The position numbers were made by a program, and so were the translations under genes. A DNA stretch of 64,000 nt from Aristolochia californica (lineage: Eukaryota; Streptophyta; Magnoliopsida; Piperales; Aristolochiaceae): positions 24,909,227 through 24,973,226 of the forward strand of contig JARWKL010000012.1 of assembly GCA_029961685.1 (NCBI GenBank). Reading direction: 5' to 3'. Below, piece by piece: positions 35,475 through 49,578 of the stretch (positions within the stretch are counted from its first letter, which is position 1; every line of letters begins with the position of its first letter). The notes under the pieces were generated by a model that was not told the DNA's origin, made no database searches, and saw nothing but the letters and a program-made list of their open reading frames with translations.

Positions 35475-36390
35475 CTGGTCCCGGTGTATTCTCAGCTCTA
35501 TTATTTTCCTAAACCTTTCGTGGCTAATAAAATCAAAAAAGAAGTTTTTGACTACCAAGCGGCTGACCCACGCCATCCTTTTTCATTTATGGACATAAAT
35601 ACCCTCAACTTTGCAGAAAAATTACAGAGAAAAAGTAAAGCACTTCTTCGTCTCGGGAAAATCACAGATTGCCCAAAGACCAATTCGACCGTGTTAACCT
35701 TGCAACTTCGACACGATCCCCATGATTTTCTGCACTGGTCGACAAAAGCTGAGATAATACACTTACGAACGACACATGTTAGGCAATACAATCGGTAAGA
35801 GTCGACCACATGGTGTGGGCCCAACGGTGAGACGGAATGTCACCTTCTATATAATTATCTAGCTTAAGATATGAAGAATATTAATTAATCTTGCCTTTGT
35901 ATCTCTCTTAAATTTATATAACATAAAAGTGTCCCACGGTGGACCCTACAAATTGTGTTGCACGATCCAAGTCATAGGGCATACGTAATCGTAACATAAA
36001 TTGATAGAAGACCTTAAAAATAAATAAATAAAGCGGAAGACCATGTGTAAAACCTTGATGATGACCGGAAAAAGTTACATTTAAGCACCCAAAGGTGAAT
36101 CTCCAAAATCCAATTGGTCGAAGAGAAAAGACGAAACAGATCAAACTGGGTGACTTGACGTAACAGCAAAGAGGACAGAGCAAAGGTCTTCTTCTTCTTC
36201 TTCTTGAAGACTTTTAGCAGCACTTCTTATATTAAATAGCTGATCTAAGCACATTGGTCGGAGTGGAATGATTTTTGTGAAAACATTTGAGGGAGGAAAC
36301 TTTAAAGAGACTTTTTGGTTCACTATGTATCAATGAGAAGACACATGAAGATCATTCCAAAGACAAAAGTACTAAACAAAATTACTTCAA
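35475..36390. other. Intergenic region between AG-peptide promoter and tRNA
   Basis: No gene supported; short open stretches only. A (CTT)n run lies at 36186-36204. Confidence 0.45.
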
Positions 36391-36463
36391 TGGAGATGCG
36401 GGGTATCGAACCCCGTACCTCTCGCATGCAAAGCGAGCGCTCTACCATGTGAGCTACATCCCC
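36391..36463 (-). tRNA. tRNA-Ala (anticodon TGC)
   Basis: The minus strand folds as a 73-nt tRNA: acceptor GGGGATG pairs with CATCTCC plus discriminator A, D-arm TAGCTCACATGGTAGAGC, anticodon arm CTCGC-TTTGCAT-GCGAG with TGC, and T-arm GGGGTTCGATACCCC. Internal A and B boxes (GGTTCGATACC) are intact. There is no intron and CCA is not encoded, as usual for nuclear tRNA genes. A TTTT terminator lies about 10 bases downstream. Confidence 0.95.
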
Positions 36464-37839
36464 TTACACTTAAAATGATAAAACAAAATTTAAATCTTTA
36501 AATTAAATTAAACATTTCAAATTTTGATTTTTTTTTAACCATTTATTTGGTAAGACATGCATTCATGATAATGGTCCTTTGAGATTTTTTTATCAAATAT
36601 TTATAATTAAAATTGTTGGAAGATAGAGCCCAAGCCCACACGACCAAGGAAGGTTCACATACCTAAGAGTATTATAAAATAGGCCCAAACACATAAGAAG
36701 TAGGACTCACAATGATTACCATGAGCTGACATTCTTATCACATCAATTGGAATATCAAGAATGACTCACAAAAATATCTTTATCTTATGGTCATGTCGGA
36801 GAAGAGTTCTAGTTTGAATTATGTTTGTTTTTTTTACCTATATTAAGTTATTTATTTATGCTAAGACTTATATTTAAGTGTTAAAGTTTGGGTGTAATTG
36901 GGACAATGGTAGTTTTATTGTAATTGGATTCTACTACATTCCTCTATTATAAATAGAAGTTCATGTACACTGACTATAACAAGTCAATGAAGTATTTATT
37001 TTTTTCATAAATTCAACAAAAATGAAGATTTAAATATTCTAATAAATTATATTTTTAAAGTAAACTAAAGTTTATACAAAAGAAATAATTAAGTATAATA
37101 ATATGCCTGAAATATGCTTGTGTATTTCTTATGCATATTTATGAATTTTAAACTATAGTAATTTTCAAATAAATCAAAGTTGTCTTTTGAAACACATGTT
37201 GTGATTAAAATCTAATGGACAGTTGATGCAACAAAATTACTAAATCTTAGCAAAAATATTAAATTAATTATTTGAATATTATATTCATCACTTTTTATAT
37301 ATTTTTATATTTTTGAGTAAAATACTATTTAAAGAAAGGGAGAAATCCAAATGGAGAGACTCATAGGGTGGAGGTGACCTCTCCCTTCCTTTTAAGTAGG
37401 GGGCAGGGAAGTCCTCTCCCCACACTAGAGGACTCTCTTGTAATGCTGAAACTGGGGAGGCTGGAAAAGGATAGGGTTTCTCACTTCTCTTTTATTGTCA
37501 AACGAATAAATAGAGAAATAAAACAAGAGGCCACCCCTTCCCTCCGTTTCCAACAAGTTAGACCACTAAGTCACCAACATGAAGGTAACTACGGAGTTAT
37601 TCTGGTCCGGATTAGGGCACCTAAGCATCTGGGTTTGATTCAGGTAGCCTCTGGACAAAAGTAGACTCAAACTAACCCAAAATAGGGACAGGTGGACCCT
37701 TGCCCAACCTGCCTCAATACGAATTCGACTCGACTCGGCCGGGCCGGAACACGGACGCTGAAGCCATATATTCCAACCCACTGACCGCCAAGCCAAGCTC
37801 GAAACTACTCTTGAGTTCCTCCCAAATTGTGAACAACTC
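36464..37839. other. Intergenic region with an LTR-like relic
   Basis: Mostly AT-rich. 36613-37020 resembles a decayed LTR: TGTAATTGG, TTCTACTACATTCCTCTATTATAAATAGA and TTCATGTACAC parallel the promoter part of the Ty3-type LTR at 5400-5475. The last 200 bp before 37840 are likely promoter and leader of the PHAX-like gene. Confidence 0.45.
36880..36980 (+). mobile_element. LTR promoter relic related to the 5-kb Ty3-type LTR
   Basis: About 60 bp align well with 5400-5475: TGTAATT(G/A)GG..., ATTCTACTACAT(T)CCTC, ATTATAAATAGA and TGTACAC in the same order and spacing. No ends, TSD or internal region found. Confidence 0.5.
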
Positions 37840-40800
37840 ATGGCGGGAAGCGAGAACATCTTGCCAGCTCTATACGAAGAAGAAACTCTAGATTATATGG
37901 ATGAAGATATAGCCATGCTTGATGGGGAAATCGACGAGCCGGAACTTGCGATTCCTCATGCTGAATCTGCTGGAAGCCTCGAGGAAGATGGGAAAACAGA
38001 GAAGCAGCAGCCTCAGGGTATTAAGAATTCAAAAAGAAAGGAGAAAAGGAGGAAGAAGAAAAAGATGAGATTCTCATCGAATAGCATTACCGATATTAAT
38101 AGGTTTATTTGCCGAAACTTTTATTTATATTTATTGAGTGGTTTGTAAGAGATTTTCATCAAATGGCGTTACCGACATGAATCGTTTTATTTATTGATTA
38201 TATTTATACGACAGCTCTAGTAATGTGAATGTTTATATTCCTTTTTCTTGGTAGATTCTCAATGGAATTTCGGAAATTTTCATACCGTCGAAGCCCTAGT
38301 CTTGTTATGTAGCGGTCAGGTTAGATTCACTGGGATATTTCACTTTTCCACTCGTTATATTATTAGTCACAGTGAATAGCTGAAAATTATTCAATAGGTC
38401 TAATTGCAATGGAACTACTGTAGAAGCTTCTTGTCTTATGAGAAACTAATTGTTGTTGGGATTTTCAAAATTTGAAGTAATATTGTTATTCGTCTCAAAT
38501 TGGATGTGGTTCTTCTTAATATGGTCTGAGTTTAAACAAATTCGTGTTTAATTATGAGAGTTAAATGTGTGAACCTGTGGTTTCTAAGTGAAAAAAGTAC
38601 CTGCTGTTAATTTTATGAATGTTGCACAACAAGGCTTCATAAGTTACTTCGCATAGAAAATGTTTTTTCTTCCTTTGAAGTTGGTTCCTTGCAGTAGAAA
38701 AGCACTTGGTGTTTTTGTTTCAGTTCTGTTTGTTGTTCTTTAGTATTTGCCCAGTTATTGTTGTTTATATTATTTTGAAGTCCCTCTGTCACACAGTCCT
38801 AATTGTTTCGGATTCATGATACATTCTAATAACTTTTTGTTTGTTTTAAAAAATAAGCAACTTGGTGTAGTTTCAATCTCTCTGAAAACTATTGAAACTG
38901 CTGTAGGTTTGTCATTGACACCTGTAGACATTTGAAAGAAAAGAAATCATACCTGGTTTGGAATGCCGTTGGTTGCATTGGTGTCTCTGCCATGAGAGAG
39001 CTTGTCAAAGAGGTAATATTTTCAATGCATTTGTTTGTATGCTAGAATTATGGATTCTGGGAAGTTGGTGAACAACTAGGTTACAAATATAGGCAGATTA
39101 GTGCCAATTAAAACTAAATTACAGATCTGTAAATTTTAAATGCTATATATCCTGAGCTGTGTAAATTATAAACATATTCCTAATGTGTAAATTCTCTTCT
39201 TCTTTCTGTCAGTTGTTGTTGTTGTTCACTACTATCATCAGAATTTGGAGAAAGATGTAATATTATGGTGTTTGTAAACATGTTAAACAGTGTGCTTGTT
39301 AATTGATTGTCCATCACTGTACCCATGTCTCAATAGGAAACAAATATCTGTTTGTGTGCTTTTTATTTTCTTTCTTTCTTTTATTTTATTTTTGCCAAAG
39401 TTCTCCATTTCCATCTTTCAGAAGAAAAGTTTTAGATTTCATGACTTAGTCCTTTGGCAATGGCCACATGGTGTAATTTGTAGTGTGAGGTCTGAGTCTT
39501 GCCAGGGTGAGGGGTTCAATGTTCATATAAAAAAAAGGAACAGAAGCTTTGCCTTTCCCTTTTTGTCTAAACAGGGTGGTGACTAGGACAACCAACTATT
39601 GTTATGGTGCTGAAGTAAAAATTTGGTGGACAGCTGCCTGAATTACTTAATTAATTAATTTAGTTGAAGTTAAAAGAGAAGTGGAAATGGAAGTTAAACC
39701 TAGTCTTTAGTAATTTTCATTCAAAATAAGCAAGGTGATAGAAGAGAGGAATTTCTTACACTGCTCTTGTATCATATATTCTTTTAGAATGCATATCGTG
39801 ACAAGATTTTGTTCATCTGTGGTCAATTATGCATATAACTATTCCACCCCCTCCCCCCATCCCACCACCACACACACACACAAAACACTTAAACCTACTT
39901 CTATTATTTTGATACTTTTTTTTTTTTTGCATTCTGCTCTAAATTGTTTGCATAAACATGTTTAATACCTGTAAATAATTAGCTAAACTTGTGAAGCTTT
40001 TATCCTGTCCTATGAGATCTTTTTTTACTTTTTTTATTTTGGGTTAAAAAATTCCTGTGATACTGGTTGAATAATCTTCTTATGAGAAAACTAATATTTG
40101 AATATGTTGTTACCACATTACTGAGCAAGTTATTTGTTAAATGAACTGGAGTTTGATCTGTTAAAAATTTGATGATACTGGTATCATTTGCCAACCCACG
40201 AATCACAAAATACTGTGGTCATTGTAAAACTGGATTGAATTGCTAAAGTTATCCAACTGTCCACCCATCAGTCTTCGGATCAACTCAAACTTTCTTGAAA
40301 TTCATGCATTTGGCTGAAATGATTTAGTAGCTCTCTGGAGTCTCATTTGTCACCTTGAATATTGGTTTTGGTATGTAAAAAAAAAACTAAACTTGGCTTT
40401 GTTCTTTGAGTTGCTATAGTTTGCCGTAGTATGAGTAAAAACCATGTCCTGAGCTTATGTTAATCAACTCATCTTCCATCAAGGCACTATAATCAGTCTC
40501 ATAACTCATTCTTTTAGTAGTCCTCATAAAAATTTTATCCCATCTAGAAGGAATTATTTCTTATTGATATGTACACTCTGCAGGTAGACACCATCCAAAA
40601 TTGTGGTGGCCAGTTGACTGCCGATGGCAAACGCTTTAGGAATGGTGGTGGTATATTATGGAACATTTTGAAGACACGGGAACCAAATGCTTACAAAGAA
40701 ACGATGAATAAGGGCAAGGAATTTGAGGTTTGAATTTCTCCTGAACCAGGTGTCACCGAGTTAGTGTTCCCACTTACTTATATGACTTATCAGTTGTTAA

Positions 40801-41081
40801 TTGGTTGTTCATTGCAGAAGCAGTTCAGGCAACAACACACAAGGGGATATCCAAAGGAAAACAGGGAACGCAGCCGTGTTAGTATTACTAACGCATCTGA
40901 CGGTGCTCCTGATCAAATCTCAAGTGCTTCTCAGACTGCATCCGATTCAAGACCGCACCAACCTGCACAAACTAACAGGGAGGGAGTTCGCATATCAATT
41001 CTCAACCGGATACGGGTACCTGTCACATATGATGATGATTTATTGGGAGAGGATGCAAAAGAAGATGCAGCCCAGATTTGA
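37840..41081 (+). CDS. PHAX: PHAX-like RNA export adaptor (RNA_GG_bind domain)
   Basis: CDS join(37840..38102, 38907..39012, 40584..40727, 40818..41081), 258 aa. The N-terminus is acidic (YMDEDIAMLDGEIDEPE), followed by a Lys/Arg-rich nuclear-signal-like block (KNSKRKEKRRKKKKMRF). The PHAX RNA-binding domain spans about residues 80-180: FVIDTCRHLKEKKSYLVWNA, VGCIGVSAMRELVKEVDTIQ, GGQLTADGKRFRNGGGILWN and ILKTREPNAYKETM, with the conserved GG repeats. In animals PHAX bridges capped snRNA, CBC and CRM1 for nuclear export; plant homologues are shorter and less studied. Splice phases fit (AG|G, then 0, 0). The donor after exon 3 (GAG|GTTTGA) is weak. Converges with the UPF0587 gene. Confidence 0.9.
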
Positions 41082-41998
41082 GCTTGGCAGAGCAAATGGT
41101 GCTTTTAGATAAAATTTTGTTACTCGGATGCCCTTGTTTAGACAACCAATTTTCATTGTCTAGGCGACGAATGTTTTGTTTTGAGATCATTTTCTCGTCC
41201 CATTATTCATAATGTTGATATTTGGCTGGTCACCTGTTACTTGGCTTGATATCGGAGAAGCATGTCAGGTTCTTTGACTATGGAAAGACAAGAAATAGAA
41301 AGAAACGGTGGACCTTAAGTCTGTTAAGGAGTATAATCTAAACTGCAGCAAAATAAAAAGATTGCCCTGTTATGTTGCATATTGTGCTGGTGTGTTAAAT
41401 TCATCCTAAAAAATATCTGATGTACAACTCTTCGCGGACGTATTTCGGAATAATTACTGACATATACTAACGGAAAAGACAATATTACTATATTTTTATT
41501 ATTTTAAAACATTTTATTACTTTTATTTATATTTTTAAATTGTCCAAACTGATGCCTCTCACCCATAACAAGTTGCATTACCTGTCAATATTTTTTTTTT
41601 TTATATAAAGGTCGGGTGAAAAACAAATGTGAACAAGACGTATGCGCAATACATATATTATTCATGAAGACTATAGCTGATGCTGCCAAGGATGACTTGC
41701 TAGGGGCCTCACCCTTTATTACATCACATGGTAATAATTTTTTGTGGGCAAAATAAATGTGGGCAAAAAGTATGTATATTACATATTATTCATTAAGGAA
41801 AGTTGAAGAGAGTTGAAGTGTTGTTGGACATCACATTCACCATGAAGATGTCGATACCTGGAAAGATCCCTAGTGGTATTGTGCTCTAGAACTAGTAACA
41901 GTCCTATTTTTTTAGTACCCCTTTTTATTGAAATGTGCACGCTTTCTACAGGTAAAAGATAGAGAGAGATGCATCATATGCTGCAACCTTACCAAATT
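41082..41998. other. Convergent intergenic spacer
   Basis: 3' UTRs plus AT-rich DNA. Two diverged direct copies (about 41620-41685 and 41750-41812) share AAATGTG, CAATACATATATTATTCAT-like text. No gene seen. Confidence 0.45.
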
Positions 41999-44981
41999 TC
42001 ACTTTACCACAACAAATTCTGAACGCAGGTTGCTTATCCCAACTGGGCATTGTCCCTTCTCATCATATTCCACATAATCACCTGGTGATAAATCAATATC
42101 TGTAAAAGTTGTTTCATGCACCTGAAAAAAAGATGACACTTTTCTTAGACTGTTTAAATAAGATGCACTAAGGTTAATCAACTTCATTTGCTCAAATAGA
42201 TATCAAGGCTTGCTAAAAAGGCAATAGTAAAACTGAGAAAGAAAAATGTCACAAGCAGATCTCATAATCAAATGATGCACATCCATTAAAACATAAATAA
42301 GATACTTCCAATCATGCAGAAAAGACTACCATACAGTAACTATTGACCACGACCTTGACATGTATTTTGCCTTCAGTCTTTAGATTTGTTCCACAAAAAT
42401 GCAGGTTTCCACCAAGGTAGAGTTTAGGAAGTTAAGGAGTTATAGATGTTCAAAATAGAAAAGTATAGTGGAGTAATGCTTTAATGCAAAAGGGTTTTCC
42501 TCCAGCCTCTCATAAAACACTAGTAGGCAATGGAAGAAGGTGTGAAAAGAATAAAGGAGCCTCTTCATATTTAGTCAGGGGTGGCAGCAAGATAAGTTTC
42601 ACATAACCCTTACACCACCCATACAGCAAATGCCATCCTTTTTCTGTGCCTGTAAAACTGTAATGGGCCCAAATTATCAATTTTAATTAATTTTCTCCTC
42701 TGATAGTGTTGTGTACTCATCTAACATGTAGTTAAATAACATCATGAGATTACTAAACTACTTAATTATACTAAGGAAGATATCAATAGTTAGCTAAAGA
42801 TGGGGTTGATCATTGATTTCTCGTTGTTTTGATTAACCCCCTTAATGCCAGTTTTACTTTGGTTTCCTTGTCTTTTAACTAATAACATATCACCTTTTTG
42901 AAAATAATATTAAGGAAGAAATCCTTTAAAATTGCATATAATAATTTTTTTACTGTGATTTTTGGTGGGGGTTACATAAAACCTGATCCAGCACCACTAT
43001 CTTGCATGGTTCCTTTTCCCTACCTCTACACCCTACAGGGTGGTAACCCAACCTCATCCTTGCCAACCCGTCCTGCCCTGCTGCTAGCTACCATCCCAAG
43101 GTTTGATTGCAAGGATATCCATTGGAATGGTGCAAAAAACTACCATGCACCAACATACCAAAACACGACAATAAGTCCCCAACCAGAAAACAGTCATCCA
43201 CTTGTCATCCATACTCTTCATACAATAAATCTCATGTGGTCAAGATAAAATAGAAGAGAGTTAACAATCTTGTGAAAAGCCTGGACGAGAGAACAACATG
43301 TTGTATTTCAGCCAATAATTCAGAATAGTTTGACTGCATTATGGTAATCTGATATGGAAAACTGAAACTAAAAACATTCATAACTAATAATTTTATTTTC
43401 TCTAACTAAAAACATTAAAGATAGATATACTCACAGATTCAACTTTCCATCCATCTCCAAAAAAATAATCGATAGGTTCCAATCCCCTGCATTCAAACAG
43501 CATTAATGGTGCAAACTGTCCTTGATCACTTAAGGTATCGGTGAGTGGACGACCTTTCCCTGGGATCATGAGAAGAGTTCCTTCCCTCCCACAAAACTTG
43601 CACTGCAAAATCATGTCCAAATTTCAATGTTAGCACAAATATTAGTTTCAAATACTTCCAAGAAGCAAAATAGAATCTGAAAATAAACAGCAGAATGGTA
43701 TTGAAATTATTGAAGATTCAGAAGTTGAAAACATGAATCAATTGTAATAGCATTACAAGCCAAACCTTGAGCATAAACTTTTTGTAAAAAGGTCATTGTG
43801 TACATAATTGTTGGGTTGTGCCTGAGAGCATTTGATCTGAGAATACTTTCAGTTAGAATCTTCATGACACATTGTACAGTTTTGATTAGATAGGAGTTGG
43901 ATATAAAGCCTGAGCAGAAGACATCTACCACGAGACAACACGATGAACTAAGAAATTAATTATATATTTCAGCCCTATTTGTTCCAAGTGAGCTGAACAT
44001 CTTCACCAAGTGATACAACTATCATCTAAAGTGTGCTGCATTCATCTCAACCCATTTAAAGGACATTAACAAGAAAAGACACATGTGCAGAAAGGTCACA
44101 AAACTTGCCTTCCTGGTGAAGTTCAAGTATGTGATGACCCTACTATAATTCAACCATATTTGTAAAAAGACTGATGAGCAAAAAGAGCCATGAAAACACA
44201 TACACAAGGAAGTAACAATATCCAAGTCAACAAGCTTCTAATTAGACACAAACAAAATTCAAAAAGAATTTCCATGAGAAGAAAATGATAAACAATAAAA
44301 AATAATGCACATACCTTTCGAACCAAGTTGGCTGTTCCCCTGCCATTGGGAAGAGGAACTGTGTCAGAGAGGGAGATACATGTTTCCTTCTCGCTTACTT
44401 CTCCACAGTTATTACATTTCAGCTGAAATTAATTTTTGAAAAGAAAATAGGTATTAAGTAAGCACTCAACGAAGTACATAGAATCTTGAGCCACAAACTC
44501 GGCGTCTAATTGTGTTCCTGACTCATATGATAGCATTTTCAAGAAAAAAGAAAAGAAAAGAAAAGAGGAAAATAGTAGGGAATGATAAGAGTAGAGAAAA
44601 AAATAAAAATAAAGTGTAAACTTTAAAAAGCACTCTAAAGTCTGGGAACAGTACAACTAAAAACTAAACTGACTAAAATACGCAAAGAGGAAAAAAAAAG
44701 AAAAAAGAAAAAAATCGTTCCTCATCAGGATATTCAAGAGTATCGTACCACAAATGAAGTAAGAAAATCGTCATAGAAAGCAACAGACAGAAGAAGAAAC
44801 TAATACAACACACATGGTATGAAAAAATGGAGCCTAGAATGGTTACGTTAAAGACAAGAAAAACTGAAGCAATATAAACCTTGAAGTAGTAAGTAATGTT
44901 TGCATCATCACAGCCGTCATGCGGCTGCAGGCTGGCAATATTTTCCAAATCCGCGGCGATCTGAAGCAAGAAATTCACCAT
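41999..44981 (-). CDS. CXXC zinc-binding protein, UPF0587/DUF866 (C1orf123 homologue)
   Basis: Minus-strand CDS join of 44981..44880, 44422..44315, 43602..43435 and 42121..41999, 166 aa, all phase 0. Conserved stretches: LQIAADLENIASLQP, then LKCNNCGEVSEK (first CXXC), DTVPLPNGRGTANLVRKCKF with the second CXXC (CKFC), FECRGLEPIDYF and the C-terminal DYVEYDEKGQCPVGI. The two CXXC pairs, Cys37/40 and Cys71/74, form the zinc site in the family. The role is unclear; the human homologue has been linked to metal/copper handling, which should not be transferred uncritically. A 5' UTR intron is suggested by GTAGGT (near 45411) and an AG near 45035. Head to head with the eL31 gene. Confidence 0.93.
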
Positions 44982-45411
44982 TATGCTTACCAAATGCGTT
45001 GCAAGATGAGGGGGTTGGCTTCAGTCTAACTCTGCAAGAAATAAGAAAGGCTTTTCAAATGTACCGGGAGAGACTGCTAAATTAGTTTACCTAGACATTG
45101 AATCGTTTTCTGCCCCCTTATCGCTAGTATGATCTTCTTAGTTAGAATAATTAATTTTACTTATCAATAACGGATAGAAAATAGATAAATAAACGAAGAG
45201 AAAGAAGAAGCAAAGATGAGCGGGATGCTCAAGAGCACCCAATCAGAAATCCATTAACGATAATCAGCGTCAACAACCAAATACCCGACGCAAATTTAAT
45301 CCCCCTTTCCGTTAAAATGCGGATTCCTTCTACTGGGAAAAGATTGACTAGAAATATCAGTTTACTAAAAAAAGGATTAACCAGAATTTTGGGTGAGGAA
45401 ACCTACCTTTG

Positions 45412-45850
45412 AACTCGTTTTGCCGGTTCCCTCCGATGCGAGGAGACGAGAACAGAGGACTAAGGAGGGGTTTTCTCTTTCTCGAAGTGTTGCTGAATCT
45501 GAAACAACGAAATAAAGTCAACAAAACCAGAAGAAATTGAAGACGGTTTCTGGCACAGACGCTTGTTTGCCAAGCTACATAAGCATCCACGTGTCACTCT
45601 GTGACTCGTTGTTACATAGACACAGAATAGGGCCGATTCAACGCAATTGTTTTTGTGCATTCTCCTTCTTCTCAGGATTATCGACGTCTGAGATCTCGTC
45701 TAGCGGTCCATCTTCCTCGAGCTAGCGTGCCTCTGTGTGCGGCTTCTTTATACTCCAGACTCACAGATTTTTAGGGTTTCTTACACTGCAAAGCTGGGGG
45801 ACCCTTGCCGGCTGCCACCACTCATTCGTCTCTACCCCCGCTCAAGGTAC
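45412..45850. promoter_or_regulatory. Shared divergent promoter and leader exons of UPF0587 (-) and eL31 (+)
   Basis: The minus-strand leader exon ends at about 45412 (AAAG|GTAGGT). The plus-strand leader of eL31 ends near 45846 (CTCAAG|GTACTC). Only about 200-300 bp separate them. A telo-box-like TTTTTAGGGTTTC lies at 45768-45780 on the eL31 side. Confidence 0.5.
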
Positions 45851-46690
45851 TCTCTCGTCTCTGCTTCTTTTAAAAACAAAGAAGCATTTCTGACAAATCG
45901 GTTTTTCAGTTGCCTCATCTTTATTTCAAAAGTCTACCTGCATTCCTCATTTGTTCTTGGTTTTTTCATTAATATTGCTGGAGAATATTTGTGGTATCCT
46001 TATTGATTTTCCTTTAAGTTGTTTACTGGTACTATAGTATGCGTCTCTCTGTAAGTTTGATTCTAGGACGTTCCAACTGTATCCCCTGATAGGGTACCTT
46101 CATGGATCAGTATCTTCCGCTGAGTCCTATTGTTCGAGATGATGAGAATGACATTTGGATTTCCGACTAATATCTGAGGAAAGAAAGTGAAACGAAAATT
46201 GGTGGTTCTGTTATCTATGCAAGCGTCTATGGATGTGGGTCGCTACTGACCTGTATGTTGAGTGTCAACCATACTTACTAGCAATGCACGTAGGTAAGGA
46301 ACAGAACTAGTGGATGTTGATTTGGAGTATTACGTTCAGACAGTAAATAACCGTGTGTAGCTAGTTTTAAAGAAATAAATGCACACGTATCAGTTGGGTT
46401 TGGATTTTTCTTGATTGCTTCTGATATGACTAAAAATTTCATTTTTGTGTCACATTGCGTGGAATCTGAAAACCATGGGAATCGTCTATTTATTTCGCTA
46501 GCTCTAGATGAGAAGTATTGTAGTTTTTTTAGTGTTGTTGTATCAGTGTTTTTTCATTGGTTGATTAAGGAGGTAGTATGGTTGAATCTACTAGGAAAAA
46601 TTCTTAGAAAAGCTATTAAAAAAATCCTTTGAAAAAAAGTTCATTTTCATCTGATGGTTGTATTTTGGTGGTACAGGATTTAGGTGGTAG

Positions 46691-47826
<1,136 letters not shown>

Positions 47827-48183
47827 GTTAAGATATTTTTCTAGTCTAGGTAGTTTTTTGCTCTCCATCCATTTTGTAAATTAGGTGAGAATTGGGAAGA
47901 AAGTTATGCAAAATCTCATGGTTTTGGAACTATTTGTTGGGATAATATACTCTTATCTGTTTTGATCATTACTTGAACAGATTATCTATTGTGATGTATC
48001 GGTATCCTATTTTCTTCCTCTCCTAAATGGGTATGTCCGCACGCCTTTAGATACTTGAGTCCTCTGACCTAATACACTAACAGTGTTTATGAATTTGGGT
48101 TTATCGTTCAGGACTTGGTGTTGTATTCAGTAACTATAAATAGCAATATGAACCGGAAGAGTTCATTATAGCATATTTTTCTT

Positions 48184-49578
48184 CTACAAGAAGAGGCAGA
48201 TGGCAGTGCTATCATCCGTTTTTGTACATTGAAACTTGTGCTTCCACGCACACACAGCTTCTTCAACCAGTGCTTGTGCCGCCGCTTCTTCATTCTCAGC
48301 TGATGACACAATAGACACCACTTGCTCGTTGCTGAGAACATCCCAAACCTGCAACATTCGCCTGGGTTAGATTGTGTTACAGAAGAGAGAAATAGGCTGC
48401 TCTGAGTTTTAGTTCTTACCCCATCAGTTGCCAGAACAAGAAACTCATCTTTATCGCTGAGGTGATAGTGAGACATCTGGGGGATGGCGATTATGCCGTA
48501 GCTCTTCAACATGAAATCACCAAACGCACGGGTCATGGCAAGCCCCGGCGTGTCATCTTCCGGCAGCCATACGCGTTGAATGTTGGTTTCCTCCTCCAGC
48601 GCAAAAACTCGGCCTCTGCAGTTCTTTATCCGTTCTGCTTCTTCTGCAATGGATGCCATTGCCAAACCTTGAGTTTTGCAATTTGATGAACTGAACAAGG
48701 ACAACGGGAGGTGCCCATCCATGCAAAATTCTAAATGAGTGAAAGAGTTTGAGAATTTACGAGGTACGCTGGGCTTTAGATCAGTTGTGAGCTGAACAGC
48801 CATCAAATTCCCTTCATCTGATCTAGTCCCCAAGACTGCCCTGGAGTCCCCAAGATTAGCAATAATAACGTCTTTACCCTGTTGATGGATGACAAAAGAA
48901 TAAAGTGTCATGTACCCATCAGAGCAGAAGATAGGTTTCTCTTTTTTAACACAGATTTTCTCTTGTTTTTCTTACCTGTTTAATGATTGTAACAGCAGTG
49001 GTGCCACTGCCAGAGCAGTCTAATTTCTCCAATAGCTTCAGCTCCTTGTCTAAGGCCTTGAAAGCACTGGTACATGCCACCCTCCAATGATCTAACTTGG
49101 ACGTTGAAACAAAATCGTTATTGCATACTCTTTCTGTGTCGTCTCTGTCAAGTCCTTCGCCAGTATTGGAATAAAGGGATGACAGAGTCTTGTGTTGGCT
49201 CAAGATTAGTGAGGGCAACCGATCTCTCACAATTCTGCTTACTATGCGACCATTTCTCCCATGCCCGTCAAAAACTCCACAAAAGACTCCATTCTCTAAT
49301 CCATAGCCCTTCGAAAAGGGATCAAACCCAAGTCAGGCTCTGTAACTTTGCAAACAACAGTTTGTTAGCATGAAAATGGAACCCAAACTAAGAGGACAAA
49401 ATACCTGATTGATTACAGCAGAGTCCTGGTTAGGTCCTTTCTTGCCTTCCTGAGAATAAAGAGAAGCAAGGCCAGGAATTCTACAGGAGTACAAGTTTTC
49501 TTCTCCGAAGTCGAAAAACTGGGGAATCACCTTACTCTCATGATTCTTTGCAGATGCAGAGGATATACAGATTCCCAT
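48184..49578 (-). CDS. Protein phosphatase 2C (PP2C, clade-E-like)
   Basis: Minus-strand CDS join of 49578..49405, 49308..48976, 48878..48761, 48643..48420 and 48348..48184, 337 aa. Metal-binding and catalytic motifs are present in order: GKKGPNQDSAV, FCGVFDGHGRNGR, SGSGTTAVT, ANLGDSRAVLGT, TPGLAMTRAFGDF, DEFLVLATDGVWDVLSNEQV and TDDSTAICLFL. These supply the Asp residues that hold two Mn/Mg ions for Ser/Thr dephosphorylation. The N-terminus MGICISSAS has Gly2 and Cys4, so N-myristoylation/palmitoylation at membranes is plausible, as in clade E. I chose this ATG rather than one 30 bases upstream for that reason. The substrate is unknown. Confidence 0.93.

Noticed and set aside
37368..37664. 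98-codon open stretch upstream of the PHAX-like gene
   Set aside because: No recognisable domain; the region is better explained as promoter/leader DNA, and a similar-sized frame occurs on the other strand.
39869..39883. (CA)n and other simple runs (24736-24749 CT, 36186-36204 CTT, 14430-14452 AAG, 7990 poly-C)
   Set aside because: Ordinary microsatellites without special context; not listed as separate findings. No CRISPR-like array exists in the window.
45737..46006. 89-codon open stretch before eL31
   Set aside because: Overlaps the predicted eL31 5' UTR exon and runs past its splice donor; no homology recognised.
48462..48686. Plus-strand open stretch over the PP2C exon
   Set aside because: Antisense shadow of PP2C exon 4.
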